A DNA stretch of 62,500 nucleotides from Glandiceps talaboti (lineage: Eukaryota > Hemichordata > Enteropneusta > Spengelidae): positions 4,788,716 to 4,851,215 of the forward strand of contig NC_135557.1 of assembly GCF_964340395.1 (NCBI RefSeq). Direction: 5' to 3'. Positions 23,695 to 36,400 of this stretch are shown in pieces. The first letter of the stretch is position 1, and every line of letters begins with the position of its first letter. The notes under the pieces are model-generated. The model did not search any database and was not told where the DNA came from. It saw nothing but the letters and a program-made list of their open reading frames with translations. The position numbers and the translations under genes are program-made.

Positions 23695-24580
23695 ATTTAC
23701 TGGGGTCAATTCAGACTTTCAAAAGAATCAAATCGCTAGATCTGTATTTATAATTGTAGCTTTAGGACAGCTACAAGTCATTCGTTAGGTACACATAACA
23801 AGTGTGTTGTAATTTCCCGACAAATTGTCACCTCCATATGTGTCATTCCTTTTAAAAACTATGCAAACCAACGAACTGTAGTCTTAACGTTCGCAATTGT
23901 TTTGCATGTGACAAAATATATTTCAAAACGTACATTCATTTTATTTTAAGGAAAAATCATACACCAGAAGTGGGTCAGGTTTGTGAGTGACTTCATTACA
24001 TATGATTTGCCGGTGTATGTCGGGGTGGAAGACTTACCTAATGACTCATGCGTATATTTACACTGGTTCCAAATACAATAAAAATACATGTTAAAATTTA
24101 TGTAAACACAAGTAGATAGTGAATGGTTGAAAGATATTACACATCCGCTCAGCTTGAGTGTAATGAGATGAGAAAATACCCATTTTTACGCTATTTATTC
24201 TGTTCACATTCGTAACATTAAGTTCACCCAAACATAAATTAGGACACCTTTGACGCTTCATCATACACACGTTTTTTATGAGTAAGACAACATTAGAAGT
24301 AATTGGATATGAGATCCTTATCAATGCTGACCAACCATCCCACTGAGTGAAACAATAACAGAACATACACTGTCTGGTTCAAAGATACAAGTACGGTAAA
24401 ACGCAAGCATTGGTGAACAAATCCAGCCGGGTTCATTCAGTGTCTACATTGTCAAAGCATTGTACAATTTACAGGACATACAAACAATAAAATCATGTGT
24501 CATGTTAGCAAGACAAAAAAATGAATAACTTAGGAAATCAAAACTCGACTATATTGTATAAAATTGTAGTATAGACGTGT

Positions 24581-24627
24581 ATATATGCATGGATGTATTA
24601 GTGAGACTAATACATCCATGATATATG
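24581..24627. repeat. 33-bp palindrome with 7-bp direct repeats
   Basis: CATGGATGTATTAGT, a 3-nt loop and the exact inverse (24588-24620) are flanked by ATATATG on both sides (24581-24587 and 24621-24627). The right arm of the host fold-back (ATACACGTCTAT side) lacks this piece, so it acts as an internal empty site. Nearly the same palindrome occurs at 61274-61311. Confidence 0.85.
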
Positions 24628-24694
24628 TAAGCCAGCCGTTTATGAAAAGGGTAAAAAAGAATTCTGTGATCGTGCAAATTCACTGAATGATATT

Positions 24695-24749
24695 AGCTTA
24701 TACATTGGAGGAATTATACTGCCAGTATAATTCCTCCAAGCTTATACAT
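24695..24749. repeat. 33-bp palindrome with 11-bp direct repeats
   Basis: TGGAGGAATTATACTG, one spacer base and the exact inverse (24706-24738) are flanked by AGCTTATACAT on both sides (24695-24705 and 24739-24749). It lies at the loop of the larger fold-back. Confidence 0.85.
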
Positions 24750-25137
24750 AGAGTCTCTAATATGTTTGCATTCAGTGAATTTGTCTTATCACAGTAACGA
24801 TTTTATTTTTCCCCCTTTCATAAACGTCTGGCTTATACACGTCTATAGTATCGTTATTATCGACATTTTGTTAAATTCTGATAGAACTACGAACTACCCC
24901 AAGACACAACCGGGAACAGAGTGCCTGTGGTATCGGATACCCTGAGTAACGACTGGTAGCGGGATTTGTTTTAAAATGATTAATGTTTTGCTGCTCTAAA
25001 TGTTTAATATGTAACTGTGCTTTCACTAATTGAGACTTTATCTAGACAGGTCTACAAGTTTTGCTAATATTACCATTGGATATAACTTATAAGTTGTAGC
25101 TATAGTCTCGCTTTGCAAGACTCTCGCCGTTGTCTGG

Positions 25138-25376
25138 CTGAGCCACAGTCGCTTGTAAACTGCGATTCCTTTCTATAGTAAATGGTTTTATTTTTGTCTA
25201 TGACGGTCCTAATAGAGAACAATAGAGAACAATGACGTTATTATAGGGTTCGATCGATTTTATAAGAATATCGCCGAAGCCTATAATAACGTCATTGTTC
25301 TCTACTAGAACCGTCATAGACAAGAATAAAACCATTTAGGAAAGGAATCGCAGTTTACAAGCGACTGTGGGCTGAG
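25138..25376. mobile_element. 239-bp fold-back element, family F
   Basis: Arms run from CTGAGCCACAGTCGCTTGTA to the inverse near 25376, then through the GGTTTTATT / AATAAAACC and GTCTATGACGGTCCTA pairs to a TATTATAGG / CCTATAATA centre. The left arm has a small tandem duplication of AGAGAACAAT. The right end is about 90 bp before the start codon of the two-exon gene at 25465, so it could contribute to its promoter region. Confidence 0.82.
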
Positions 25377-25464
25377 TAGCGCGACCAAACATGTGTGAGA
25401 CCTACAACATCCGGGACATCGGAACACGAAGCACGTTTCAGCGAAACATAATACCCATGATCCT

Positions 25465-26170
25465 ATGAGCGTGACCCGCGCCTGTACAATAATGTCTACT
25501 GATGTGGGGTTATCGAAAAGAAGGAAATGTGTGTCAACGTCAACTTCCAGTACTGAAAGTAGCCGTAAAAAATTACGTCCGAGGTTGAAGTCCACCTGCC
25601 CTTTCCGCGGATCAGCAACAACTAGTGGTTCTGATTCGGGATCGAGTGCTCGTCGAGCTCGTGGGCCTTCGACGAGTACATGGGATACAGCTCACCATCG
25701 TTTTTTGGAATTCCATTTACACAAGGCCAAGCGGATTGATGATGTCAGAGCTCTGGATGGTGTTGCATCACTGTATTCTGGTCGTGTCACAGCCAAGCGC
25801 TCTTTCTTGGATAAAGTCGTAGATCGTGTACTGATGATACTATTTGGCTCCACGCCAACGGAACACCATGACCGCTTAGTATTAGACCCACCAAAATTTA
25901 TACAAGATGGCGTCATAGAACTGTCAACAATGCAAGATTGGATAGGTATGTATACATTAAGGTATCTGTGTGGGCTAGGACGTCAGGTGAATTTATCAAT
26001 AAAACTATGTAAATCCACTCATACATTTTTATTTAGACGCACTGGAGTCGGAACTAGCAAAGGGCATACCGTCAATAAGCAGTAACACAGCCACAAACTT
26101 TGACCAACTAAGAGTAATTGACATTTTGCTGGGGAGTCTGATGCGCCCTCTACGACAAATTCCTGAGTAA
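25465..26170 (+). CDS. Two-exon gene, small basic protein of unknown function
   Basis: Exons 25465-25945 and 26037-26170 join in frame (GGATAG/GTATGT; TTTTTATTTAG/AC, phase 1) to give 204 residues. A second ATG at 25492 would give 195. The N-terminal ~70 residues are rich in Ser, Thr, Arg and Lys (LSKRRKCVST, SSRKKLRPRLK, SSARRARG), as in nuclear localisation or DNA-contacting tails. The C-terminal ~130 residues look folded: WDTAHHRFLEFHLHKAKRID, KRSFLDKVVDRVLMILFG, then across the splice MQDWI-DALESELAKGIPS and LRVIDILLGSLMRPLRQIPE to the stop. I recognise no family. The coding look, matched splice phases and amphipathic helices support a real gene. No partner gene is nearby. Confidence 0.7.
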
Positions 26171-28600
26171 CACACACACGTACGGGGAGTGTGAGAGTCT
26201 GCCGTAAAGATGTTTTAGTATTTTAAATGCCTGACTGTAAAACGTTGAGTGTCGGCATTTTTGTCAATTGTTATAAATTTAAAGACGAAAAAAACCGTTT
26301 GATGGATGACAATTTTTTTGTCATCGTGAGCATGTGCTTCTGACAGAATCAGGTGCCCGCAGAAGTATTGCCCACACTCCGAGTTTAAGTTCAGAAGTAC
26401 GGCGTCGATGTATTATGTACACACGTACACGATCTCAAGTCAAATGATTTTCCTTCCACGTTTTGTTTTTCAAAATTCGGTGAAGGCTGTTTTATGATTG
26501 ATTAAACTTGTTCTATTTCCAAAAGCCACGGTGTCATCTCTGAAAGCAGTCAATCTTAACTAAACTACATGTATTACTATTCACGTCGTATTCGTTTCTA
26601 GACTAAAAGGCAAATATAACATCACCGTGTCACATGTGCGAGTACGAGTTCACATCGATACAACCACAAGCGATGTATTTGAAAACAAATGCATGCGGTA
26701 CGGTGAATACTGATCGAGCCAAGTTTGGTCTCCGTAGCGGTAAATATAATCCCAGTATGTCTCTACGATGTTAGTCGATGTCATGACTAGCTGATAGTGA
26801 CAACAAATATTGAGCATTTTATGAACGGCTTATATACGTTTTAAGAGTCGCTTTCCTGAATAAAACAACCATTTTCAGATTGCATGCCGACATCGGCGAC
26901 ACATCAAGTAATCAAAGACACAACAACAAACAAATCAAAGCAACTGTGTTTATTTATAGCAATCTGCGGATGGAAATCATGATTTTCCCAGGGAATGATA
27001 CGTAACACACGTCAATATTACACTGAGGACCTAACTGAAACATTGAAACATTTTAATTTTGCTCACATTGTACATTTGAGTCATCATGGACTATCGAACA
27101 GGCAATTTCAGGAACGACGATTTGCATCATACTCATAGACCTCATGTTTGCTTGTACCGCGCCGTTCACACGTGTGAGCTCACACTGTAGGCAAACTCGC
27201 TCTGTCTTCTTTGGCTATATGCGTATGGTTGCCTGCAGACACAAATTTATGGTTGTCTGCAGACACAATTTTTTCTATGTAATTTTTATTGAAAATGCGT
27301 AAAATACATAAGATTTGCTGTAGTCCGGTGCGTAGTTTCAGAGGGAGTAATTCGAAAGTCTAGTCTGACAATTGTCCTCCAAGGTCATATTCATAATCTA
27401 CCGTCACCCCGCACGTACAAGTTACGTCTGCAAGCATGAGTCATGACTAGATATGATCACACGGAAACACTGTCCCTCCATTCTCAGCCAAGGCCTCGTA
27501 ACGAAGTTTGGAACGTCTTTTACCTAGTTTCGTTTTCGGCATCGTGGTAGTGTATGCCAAATATGGTAGTGAGTCTTCGAGGGTTGTCCAACGGCAGCTA
27601 AAAATTTTCATATCACGCTGTAGAAAGTAACTGAGCGACCGTATGCTCCGTATTGAAAGATACGCATGCGCAATATGCATGAGTTTGTTGATGTCCCCCT
27701 AGCCTTGACACAGTTGATCGCATTACCGAAACGCTACATATTAGCAATGTAAGCGGCCATATATCAGAGTGTTAACCTGTTTTCAAGCCATATTACGATT
27801 TTCATTCATTCTAGAGGGTTCAAAGAGACAGAATCACTTACGCGTTCGCAAGTATTGTTTTTACAAGTACCGCGAAATGGTTGAAAAGTTGTCAAAAAAT
27901 GGGATTTTTTTGCCTTTTTGACCATTTAGAACGTTTCTTCATTTTACTCGTTCTAGCTTATTATACATGCTAGGGAATTCGGGTTTGTTTTATTTGATAA
28001 TTGAGATGAAGGACGAGAAACTGGTTAGAGGGATTTTTTGTTAGTGAAACAGGCACTCGGCACTACTTTGTTGAAAATGGGGTACGCATACAACAAAATT
28101 TGCCTTTTTGACAATTAATTTGAAGCATTTTGGATCAAAATTTCAAAATTTTGTCTAGACAGATTTTGACATGTATATTTATGATCACAACTGTAAATAA
28201 ATTTAAAAAAAAAAATCAAAATTGCCTATTACAGAGTGGAAAATATGAAAAATATGATATAATAATATACACAGGTGTCAAATTTCATCATAATTTAAAC
28301 AAACTCTACTTTAATGTTTTTAATGTTATGATGAATATTAAAGGGACAAACTCAGAAAATTTGGTGTCAATATCTTTATTTTTAACAAAGTTACAACAAT
28401 ATTTGTACAATAAAGAATTGGATGAAAAATAGCCTATACAACAACCTTAACCCTTTGAACTCAAGTCATGTAACTTTTAAGAACCATAATTGGCGGCGCG
28501 TTGCGCGTAACCTGGAACGGACCTTCCTACTATTGAGCATTCAGTTTTTAGGGTCAGACATGTTTTTGATAAAAATAATCAAGTATCACCCACAACAATG
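26171..28600. other. Intergenic stretch, no supported gene
   Basis: This is the likely 3' UTR of the preceding gene, with ATTAAA near 26501 as a possible poly-A signal, followed by AT-rich sequence. A minus-strand frame at 27447-27541 starts MPKTKLGKRRSKLRYEALAE and could be a short first exon (ACTAG/GTAAAAG donor inside it), but nothing confirms it. Confidence 0.5.
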
Positions 28601-29329
28601 TAGTCTGGAATCCATATTTCTATTTGAAAGATTGTGATATATTCGCATCTGGGAAGTTCTACTATTCTAAGCACACACTTGTATGCCCCCCACCCCCCAC
28701 CCCCCCACTACGCTCACATATATATACAATGTAACGTCATCGCATCCCCACATGATGTAAATTTAGCGATGTGACATCGACCGGAGGCTTGTCCAGCTAG
28801 CTAGCTGTGCGCGAGTAAGGGTTATGTACATTTGCATAGTTCAACGACATTTGACCAGGTGTCTAAAATAAAGCAATAGACTATAAGTATAAAGCATCCC
28901 CAGCTATGGTATACCATGGGATTTTGACAAGTTCACGACATATGACACGAAGCGAGTGCATATATGGAGTTCAACTGGTCAAAATCGAGTGGTATACGTA
29001 TACCATTTTGGGGGTGTTTTATTGCTATTATATTTGACCAGTATATTTAAAATTTTGCATAAAACATTTTAAAATGACATTTTCTTTGACTGTGGTATGT
29101 CACCAATATACCACAGTCATTTTTCGACCAATCAGATAGCCTGTTTTACACCATCAATATGCTGGTATAATATAATGAATATTAATGTGTAGTGATTATG
29201 GACCAGCCCTTTGTGATTTATTCCTACTGACATTTGGCCCTTGCAAAAGGGGTGGCATGGCCAGAGTTAACACCTAGAGGATATGGAGATCTTTCAAATC
29301 GAAATATAGTAATGTCAGGTTCCAGACTA
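28601..29329. mobile_element. 729-bp member of the 9-bp-duplication fold-back family
   Basis: It starts TAGTCTGGAATCC and ends GGTTCCAGACTA, the same termini as the elements at 23585 and 43090. Flanks are ACAACAATG (28592-28600) and ACAATAATG (29330-29338), a 9-bp repeat with one mismatch. The longer interior holds a second palindromic piece (28893-29035, GGTATACCA / CAACTGGTCAAAA) that matches 55105-55246 and a terminal repeat of the element at 54184. Either a nested insertion or the fuller parental form. Confidence 0.8.
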
Positions 29330-30189
29330 ACAATAATGAGATACATGTAACGTACCCCATATTTTAGACTTGCCATAGATTTCCACTTTATAAAAAAAAA
29401 AAAAAAACTAGCATCTTTCATCCTTATATCCCCCCCCCCCCCCCCAACCAGATTTTATGCCAGATAATCACCTCAGAAAAAAATACACATACAAGTTGAA
29501 TTTATACTGGTAGGCCGATGATAGATTACGCACAGTGTGGGGGATTTTCCGATCTGATTTCAGCACGCGTTTTGGGGAGTAAAATTTAAATTTCAACATA
29601 GTCGCAACTGAAATTGTCTCCTCTATCATCGTTTACGATGTAAATAATGATTCTGTTTGCGAAAAATCATGTTTAATTTGGACTTAGACGACATTAATGA
29701 ATAGAAGTAGTTAGTTTTGTGAACTCTTACTCGTATGCACTCTGTGTAATGATAACATTACCGTGGTGTTCAAATTAAGCCTTACATGTCTTGTGTTTCC
29801 GTTGGTCACTATGACATCGGCAAATAGAGCCACTTTGAGCTCCCGATTGTTGGGCGGATAACTTGAGTTTACATGAAATTTAGAGAATATAATTGGTAAT
29901 AATTGTTGCTGTGAATTTAAATGTAAAACATACATGTACATGTATAGTTACAGATAATTTATAAGAGAGGACTTCAGACATTTTGGTACATATTCAATTG
30001 TGATGGGGACTAGCCTGTTCCAGGCTTGAGTTTAATTACCATTTGTTATCATCAACATCATCTATCACAAACATTTCTTATCGTTGACTTGACTTACAAG
30101 TTTCTGGCTGATTGTTACAACATATTTTTAACACAACTGGAACTGAAGGTTCAGTAGTGGTATAGTATTGGCATCACAAATTGTCTGTA

Positions 30190-30754
30190 TATGTGTGTGT
30201 GTGTTTGTGAGCAACTTAAAAGTCAAAAACTGCTGGACCAATTGCTTTGATATTTAGTGGTTATGTTACTTCTGTTGTCTAGATAAGAATTGTTCAAATG
30301 AAAATGATCGTGTCAGAGGTGTGGGTTTTCGATCAAAAAATGTGTTTTTTGGTCAAAAATATGGAGAATTTTTGAATGTATAAGTCCAAAACTGCTCAGC
30401 AGATAGGGCTGAAATTCAGTTGGAATGCATCTAGTTATGTATTGACAATGAAATATTAATCAATATTCATACAATGATTCCATAGTTTATATGCAAATTA
30501 GGTGTAAAAATTTTCATTTTTGTTCAAAAACTTTTATCTTAAAAAGTACTTTTTCAATGAGTCTGAGACTTGGTTAGATGTCTCTGAAAGTGTTACTCTA
30601 GAGTTTTACTAAAAGTTTGACAAAATTGGCCTTAGCAACCATGACCACGCCCTTAGCAACAACCTAATGACTTTGCTAGGGCTTGGTATAATGGTTATTA
30701 AACAGTGTCACATTTTGAGAAATCATTCTGTTGATCATGTACATTATTGTTTGT
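30190..30754 (+). repeat. Degenerate RepA-related repeat
   Basis: Diverged lines of the RepA type: AAAACTGCTGGACCAATTG, GTGGGTTTTCGATCAAAAAA, repeated TTTTTGGTCAAAAATATG, and CCTTAGCAACCATGACCACG. A similar degenerate stretch is at 34430-34640. No gene. Confidence 0.65.
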
Positions 30755-32255
30755 TAGTCCCTGCCGGATGAAGTCCTGAACGGGGACTTATGGTTTGGGT
30801 TCCGTCCGTCCGTGCATCCAGGCGTCCGTCTGTCCGTCCGGAGCTGTTTCTCAGACATGCCTTGACTGATTGTGTTCAAACTTGGTACAAGGACAGCATT
30901 CTATGGCATACATATGCACGTCAATTTGTTTTGAAAATTATCAATCAAAGATGTGGATTTTGGGTCAAAAAATGTGTTTTTTGGTAAAAAAAAAAACCTT
31001 AACTCCTAAACTACTGGGTATATTGACATGAAATTTGCTGGGAACATACTTAGAGGTGAGGTAATTTGGATTTGTTCAGGACATGATTATTTTCCCAACT
31101 AGTATGCAAATTAGGGCTAAAAATGTGTCTTTTTGGTCAAAAATGTGTAATCCCAAAACCACTCGTCAGATTAGGCTGAAATTTTGGTTGAACTTTCTTC
31201 AGGGTGTTTTTACTACGAGTAATTCATGGTACAATTATCCGATCAGTGATATGCAAATTAGGGCTAAAAATGTGTCTTTTTGGTTAAAAATATTTAATTC
31301 CATAACTGCTGAACAGATTGGACTAGCAACCATGACACACCCTTAGCAACAACCAAATGGCAGATTATTTTGGTCAAATAACAATATCATCTTGTGGTCA
31401 AAGTAATCATTTAAAAAAAATATGCACATACCCTAGCAACCATGACCACGCCCATAGCAACAGCAAAACTGTGCTGTATTTCACAAAGATAACAACAGGG
31501 TTTGTCAGACAGGTGATCGAATGTTCAATTAGTTTATGTAGATATGCCTAGCAACCATAACCATGCCATTAGCAACAAAAAATGGTAATACATTTTTATC
31601 AAGTAATGATATCATCTTGTAGGCAATTGAGTAAACATTCAAAAATATATGCAAATATCCCTATCAATCACGACCACGCCATACCAACAGAGTTGTATTT
31701 CGCAAAGATAACAGGGATTCTAAGACAGTAGAACAAAAGTTCAAAAGTGTATGCAGATATCCCTATCAAACATCATCTTGTCATGAACAAATCCTAATTC
31801 ATTCATTCCTAAGGATGTTTTGCCAAATTTCAAGCCAAAACCTCCAGGTAGTTTTGGAGTTTTTTTTACCAAAAACTCGTTGTTCGACCTAAAACCAAAA
31901 TCTCTGGTGCAATCATTTTAATTTGAACAATTTTTCAACCAGAAACCAGAAGTATCATAACCACCATATGTCAAAGTTCCCTTTTCACATAAGTAGTAGC
32001 AATCTTTTGCCACAACTTGTTTTACTGTAAGACACAAACTTACAATAAACCGACATCAAACAACCAAAACGCTATAGTATTAAGTCCAAACGCACCGACT
32101 TCACACAAAATTGGACCAAGACCAAACCTCACTACTCTGTCATATATAGAGACTATAAACATGACAATACCGTACCCTCCATTACCTGTCAATGACAACT
32201 ACAATGAATACTCAACAATTCCAACGGGGACTGTGTCATGAAGTGACTTGTTTCA
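30755..32255 (+). repeat. RepA copy 1 (hairpin-headed dispersed repeat)
   Basis: It begins at the imperfect hairpin AGTCCCTGCCGGATGAAGTC..CGGGGACT, then GGTTTGGGTTCCGTCCGTCC and a GTTTCTCAGACATGCCT block. The body repeats a ~110-150-bp unit with ATGCAAATTAGGGCTAAAAA and TGTGTCTTTTTGGT, then a series with CTAGCAACCATGACCACGCC. It ends TGAAGTGACTTGTTT. Frames through it are not genes. It is shorter than copy 2 through loss of internal units. Confidence 0.85.
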
Positions 32256-33472
32256 TCTTCAACTGAAATGTAGTACCCTTATAGATCATTAGATCTTTTA
32301 TGGGCTACTTAACAAGTTCAGCTTAATGAAATTGTATATCTGGGTCTTACATAATGATTTCCTGTGAGGGTCATGAGTGAAAACCTGTCCATGTTTTTCT
32401 AACCCTTCCACCCCTGTGTTATCGTTTAACCTTATTCTTTTCATAGGTAAGGCTTAAACAGGGAAAATGGGGGTTTTAAGGTAGCACACTTTTGTATTGT
32501 ACACTTCTTGTAGCAGTGACAAATTTCTTGTTCTGAAATGAATCGAACTTAATCTAATAATCTGCAGGGGCACAAGTTTGAATAAAAAATATTGACCAAT
32601 CATGCTTTTAAACAACACTTTATTATGTTTTGACAAGTACATGTATAGTTACAGATACAGTTGTACTACAATGCTATTGGCGGTATTTTATACTTGTTCT
32701 AGAGTAGTATTATGTAACTTGTAAATATTTTTTATGTAAATAGATAAATGTAAAACCATTTCAGTTGAAGATTATATCCTTTTAAATGTGCATTAAGAAA
32801 ACATTAGGAAATTTACTAGTACGATCATGCATGTCGTGATGCTAGAGAGATCGACACTCAAATGTTAATCTGGAAGTTTGTTAGTAAACATAAGAAATCA
32901 GTGTTGCCAGTTTGGTGGTTTTAATATGAATCCAAGTTGTCATTAACCAACTGAAGGGCCATTTAGCCGTTCCGCGAGCGTGAACACTGATGTATATGGT
33001 ATTGTTTCACTAAAACAGGTGTGAAAGCGGACCCAGAGCTGATTTAAAACTTTGAACGGTCTTAGAGCATGCTAGGTTTTGGTAGTGTGAAGCTGCCTAG
33101 TAAGACACAGTCAGAAAGTCAAGTAGTTTTCTTGATTTAATTAAAAGAAATAGTACACACACATACAGTACACATCTCCTGGCCCGTATGATCATAGTGT
33201 AGTACAAAATCAATATTGGTAGTTTAGTATTATAAAAAGTTCCTTGAAAGTTTCAGGTTATAATATGTTAGTTTTATTGGTACAAGTCATTCCCATGATA
33301 CAATGTGAAATCATGTACATTAAGCTGTTTTGTTTTGAATTTTTTGTAACCCCCCCCCCCCCCTCCCCTGGTAGTATCATTTGGGGATGGATATTTTCCT
33401 CAAACGTCCCTCTGTTTAAAATTTCACAGCAATATCCCCATCTTAAACAAATTATCTCTTTATATTTTGTAG
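32256..33472. other. Non-coding stretch, nothing recognised
   Basis: AT-rich sequence with one poly-C run (about 33350-33363). It probably contains the end of an intron of the gene whose exons start at 33473. Confidence 0.5.
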
Positions 33473-36400
33473 AGAATGATCAACTCCTACAATATGCAAT
33501 GAAGCTGTTTGACGAATGTGAGACTAAATTCAACTTCGTTAGTCCAACCATGGTAGACAGTCTTGCATTGAGGGTATGTTATCATTTCTACGCTTGGTTT
33601 TGAAATGAATGAATTTGATTTAATTTTAATTGATAAACTATACAAGAAAGTATATTTACATAATATCTAAATCTGCCTGTTTTGTGTTTGTTCTTACAAC
33701 ACAGGATTACATAATTGAAAACTTTAAAGTCAAGGAAGTATTTGCTATTGGGGAAGTCCTGTTGCAGATCATCAAAAATGACAGCAGTGAATTTATGCTT
33801 GATACAATCGTAGAGAAAATGATACGGCTTGTCATTGCTGAAGTCTGTCCTCTTCTTAGATACGAGGTTAGGTAGGTAAATATGAGTTTTGATAAGTTCC
33901 AGAGCAGCCTGTAATTGTCTAATAGCTAGCTTTGTTATATGTTAGTGGTACAATAGACTAATACATGTATGTTTATCAACAGTATTTATGTAAGACCTCC
34001 TCTTCCACTCTGTTGCATTAAATTTCCCAGAATACATTGCAGCAAACATTATTCAAGAGCTTGGCGATACCAACATGTACATGTATACATAACAAGCAAA
34101 GAGCAACCCTTCATCTTTTAATTGTACATCAGCATAAGTAAACAATGTACATGTAGATTCATTTATTTCACCATATTTTCAATTTTTGCATAACTTTTGC
34201 AAACAGTGATTGTCAAAAGTATGTATGTTATTCAGTAATTTACTCCAATTACTTTCCAGTGTACGTGAAGCAACCAAGAGACAGTTTGAAGTCTGTGGAT
34301 CAACAGTGACATCAATGACTAATGTTCTACTTGAATATATGCGCACAACAAATCCATATCCAGTCATGTTATCTCAGGTATGTATTAATAATACTAGTAC
34401 CCAATTAATTTCAGTTGAAGTTTCTGTGTGGATGTGTGTGTAAACAGTGTACAGTCAAAATCTGCTTGATCGATTGCTTCGATATTTGGTGGTCATTTTA
34501 TTTTTTGGTGTCTAGTTTTTGAATTTGTTGAAATGAAAATGATTCAGAGATGTCAGTTTTTGGGTCAGAAAATGTGATTTTTGATTTAATACAAAACCCC
34601 TTAAACTTCAAAACTACAGGGATTTTAGACAAGTGAACAAACAATTAAAAAAAAGCAGTAATAACGTGTTTCGAGCAAATATTCAAATATTCTAGAAATT
34701 ACTCGAGTACTGTCAATCCTAAGATGCACAAAAATAGGTTAAAGGCCATCTAAAAGTTTGGCAAAAAACTTTGCTGTCAATGTTTAGTATATTGTGGTAG
34801 GCAGTTGTAGCATATGTGCTGTGAAAGCTAAGATATTCTTAAGTAGGTCTAAGGTCATCCAAAGGTCATATCAAATTTGGCAAAAAACTTTGATGTCAAT
34901 GTTTAGGATATATTGCTAGGCAGTTGTTGGAAATGTGCTGTGGAAGCTAAGATACAGAAAACAAGTTCAAAGGTCATGAAAAGGTCATCCAAAATTTGGC
35001 AATGAATTGTCCTGGGCAGAAGTTACTCAAGTGATGTGTAAACTAAGATATGAGAAAGTAGGTCAAAGGTCATTCAAGGTCATCCCAAAATTTGGCACAC
35101 TATGTTGGTCTTAAAATCTACATACATCCACCCAATATTATTTATACAACTTTCCCAAAGTCTGAAATATTGTAAATTTATCAATATATTCAAGATGGCT
35201 GCCAGTTCATGGACCGATTTGCATAATTTTGGCATTTTATGAAATGGCTTTGTGACTCATACCAACATGCCAAGTATGAAGTTATATGATCAAATGGTAT
35301 TGAAATGGCAGCCATGCAAAGTTTCAGACCAACGTATGTCAAAGGTCATGAAAGGTCACCCAAAATCTGGCATTAACCTTTCGTATACAAGTTTGCGATA
35401 TTCCATGAAGCAGAATTTACCCAAGTCTTTTAGAACCCGAGATATGAAATATGACACCAATATTAATGTGTTTGCATGGCATGCATCCTTATACATTGAG
35501 CTATAGGCATCCCCAGTTTCCCAGACTGCATCAAAAATATAACTTTTAATCATTCAAAAGTCAAAGACTCCAAAAACGGCAAAACATGAAGAGTCGAAAG
35601 TTGACATGTGGCTTCTTGGCAACATGCTCTAACATTTCTCTATTTTATATTTTTTATATGTTAATTTTTATGCAAATTAGGGACATTTAAAGGTTACAAA
35701 TCAAGATGGCTGCTAGGTCATGAGACCAATTTGCATAATTTTGAAAATTAAAAATATTGTTTTTGAGTTATACCCATATATCAAGTATGAAGTCTATCGG
35801 ACTAACGGTGTTGAAATGGCAGACGGTCAAAGTTGTGGAATCATAATAATAAACAGAACAATTTCAATAGGCCCTCGAAACCCTAATAAATATGCAAACG
35901 AAACAAGCACAAGTGTATGTGTATGTGTGTAAATGACTTTAAAAATTGAAAACAGCCAGACTGATGATTCTCTTTTCCTTGTTTATGTTATGTAGAACAA
36001 AAGTGGTATGCCCGAGAAAGAATCAACTGGATCAAGTCGTCCATACAAGAATCCCCTGGTACATAAGAAAATCTCACAGGTCATTGGCCAGGTTCTTGGT
36101 GTTGCAGACAATTCTATATTTGAAACAGATGATTATAAGATTGTGTACCATATTTCTCTTATGGCTAAAGAAATGCTTGTTATCACTCGTACACAAGTTG
36201 CAAAGAGCACCCTTAAGGAAATAAAGGGACCCTGCCTGGTAAATAGAAAAGTAATGCCATCTATTTCCAAAGTTGCACCATCTTCTTCCGATGTTGAGCC
36301 ATCTCCTTCCGATGTTGAGCCATCTCCTTTCAAGCTTGGGCCATCTTCTTCAGATGTTGAGCCATCTCCTTCAAAAGTTGTGCCATCTTCTTCAGATGTT

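Larger units (their letters stand above)
17540..24200 (+). repeat. Array of diverged ~2-kb repeats
   Basis: Blocks recur in order. AATGTCTGTCAGATATTTCA with CACAATGTGACCGTAATGAG is at 17577 and 22007, with weaker forms at 22430 and 24120. TTTTGCCAGGG(A/G)ATAATTCA is at 18032 and 22878. GTCACTTTCATG(C/T)ACAT is at 18236, 21046 and 23084. GTTGCGAGTGACCATT is at 18476, 21268 and 23303. A CCCGCCAAA box follows at 18591, 21391 and 23426. The middle unit is partial, so spacing varies from 2.0 to 4.8 kb. I see no gene in the array. It holds E2F-like boxes, two fold-back insertions and a GTAT microsatellite. Confidence 0.8.
24571..24846. mobile_element. 276-bp fold-back element containing two nested palindromes
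   Basis: Outer arms ATAGACGTGTATA and TATACACGTCTAT pair, followed by AAGCCAG, CGTTTATGAAA, the AAAGGG / CCCCCTTT block and AAATTCACTGAAT with their inverses. A 33-bp palindrome (24588-24620) sits in the left arm and has no partner in the right arm. A second (24706-24738) sits in the loop. Without them and their duplications the element would be about 192 bp. Confidence 0.85.

Noticed and set aside
30790-31551. Frames in RepA such as those reading VRPELFLRHA
   Set aside because: They recur with shifts in each RepA copy and come from the CCGT run and tandem units, not from a conserved protein.
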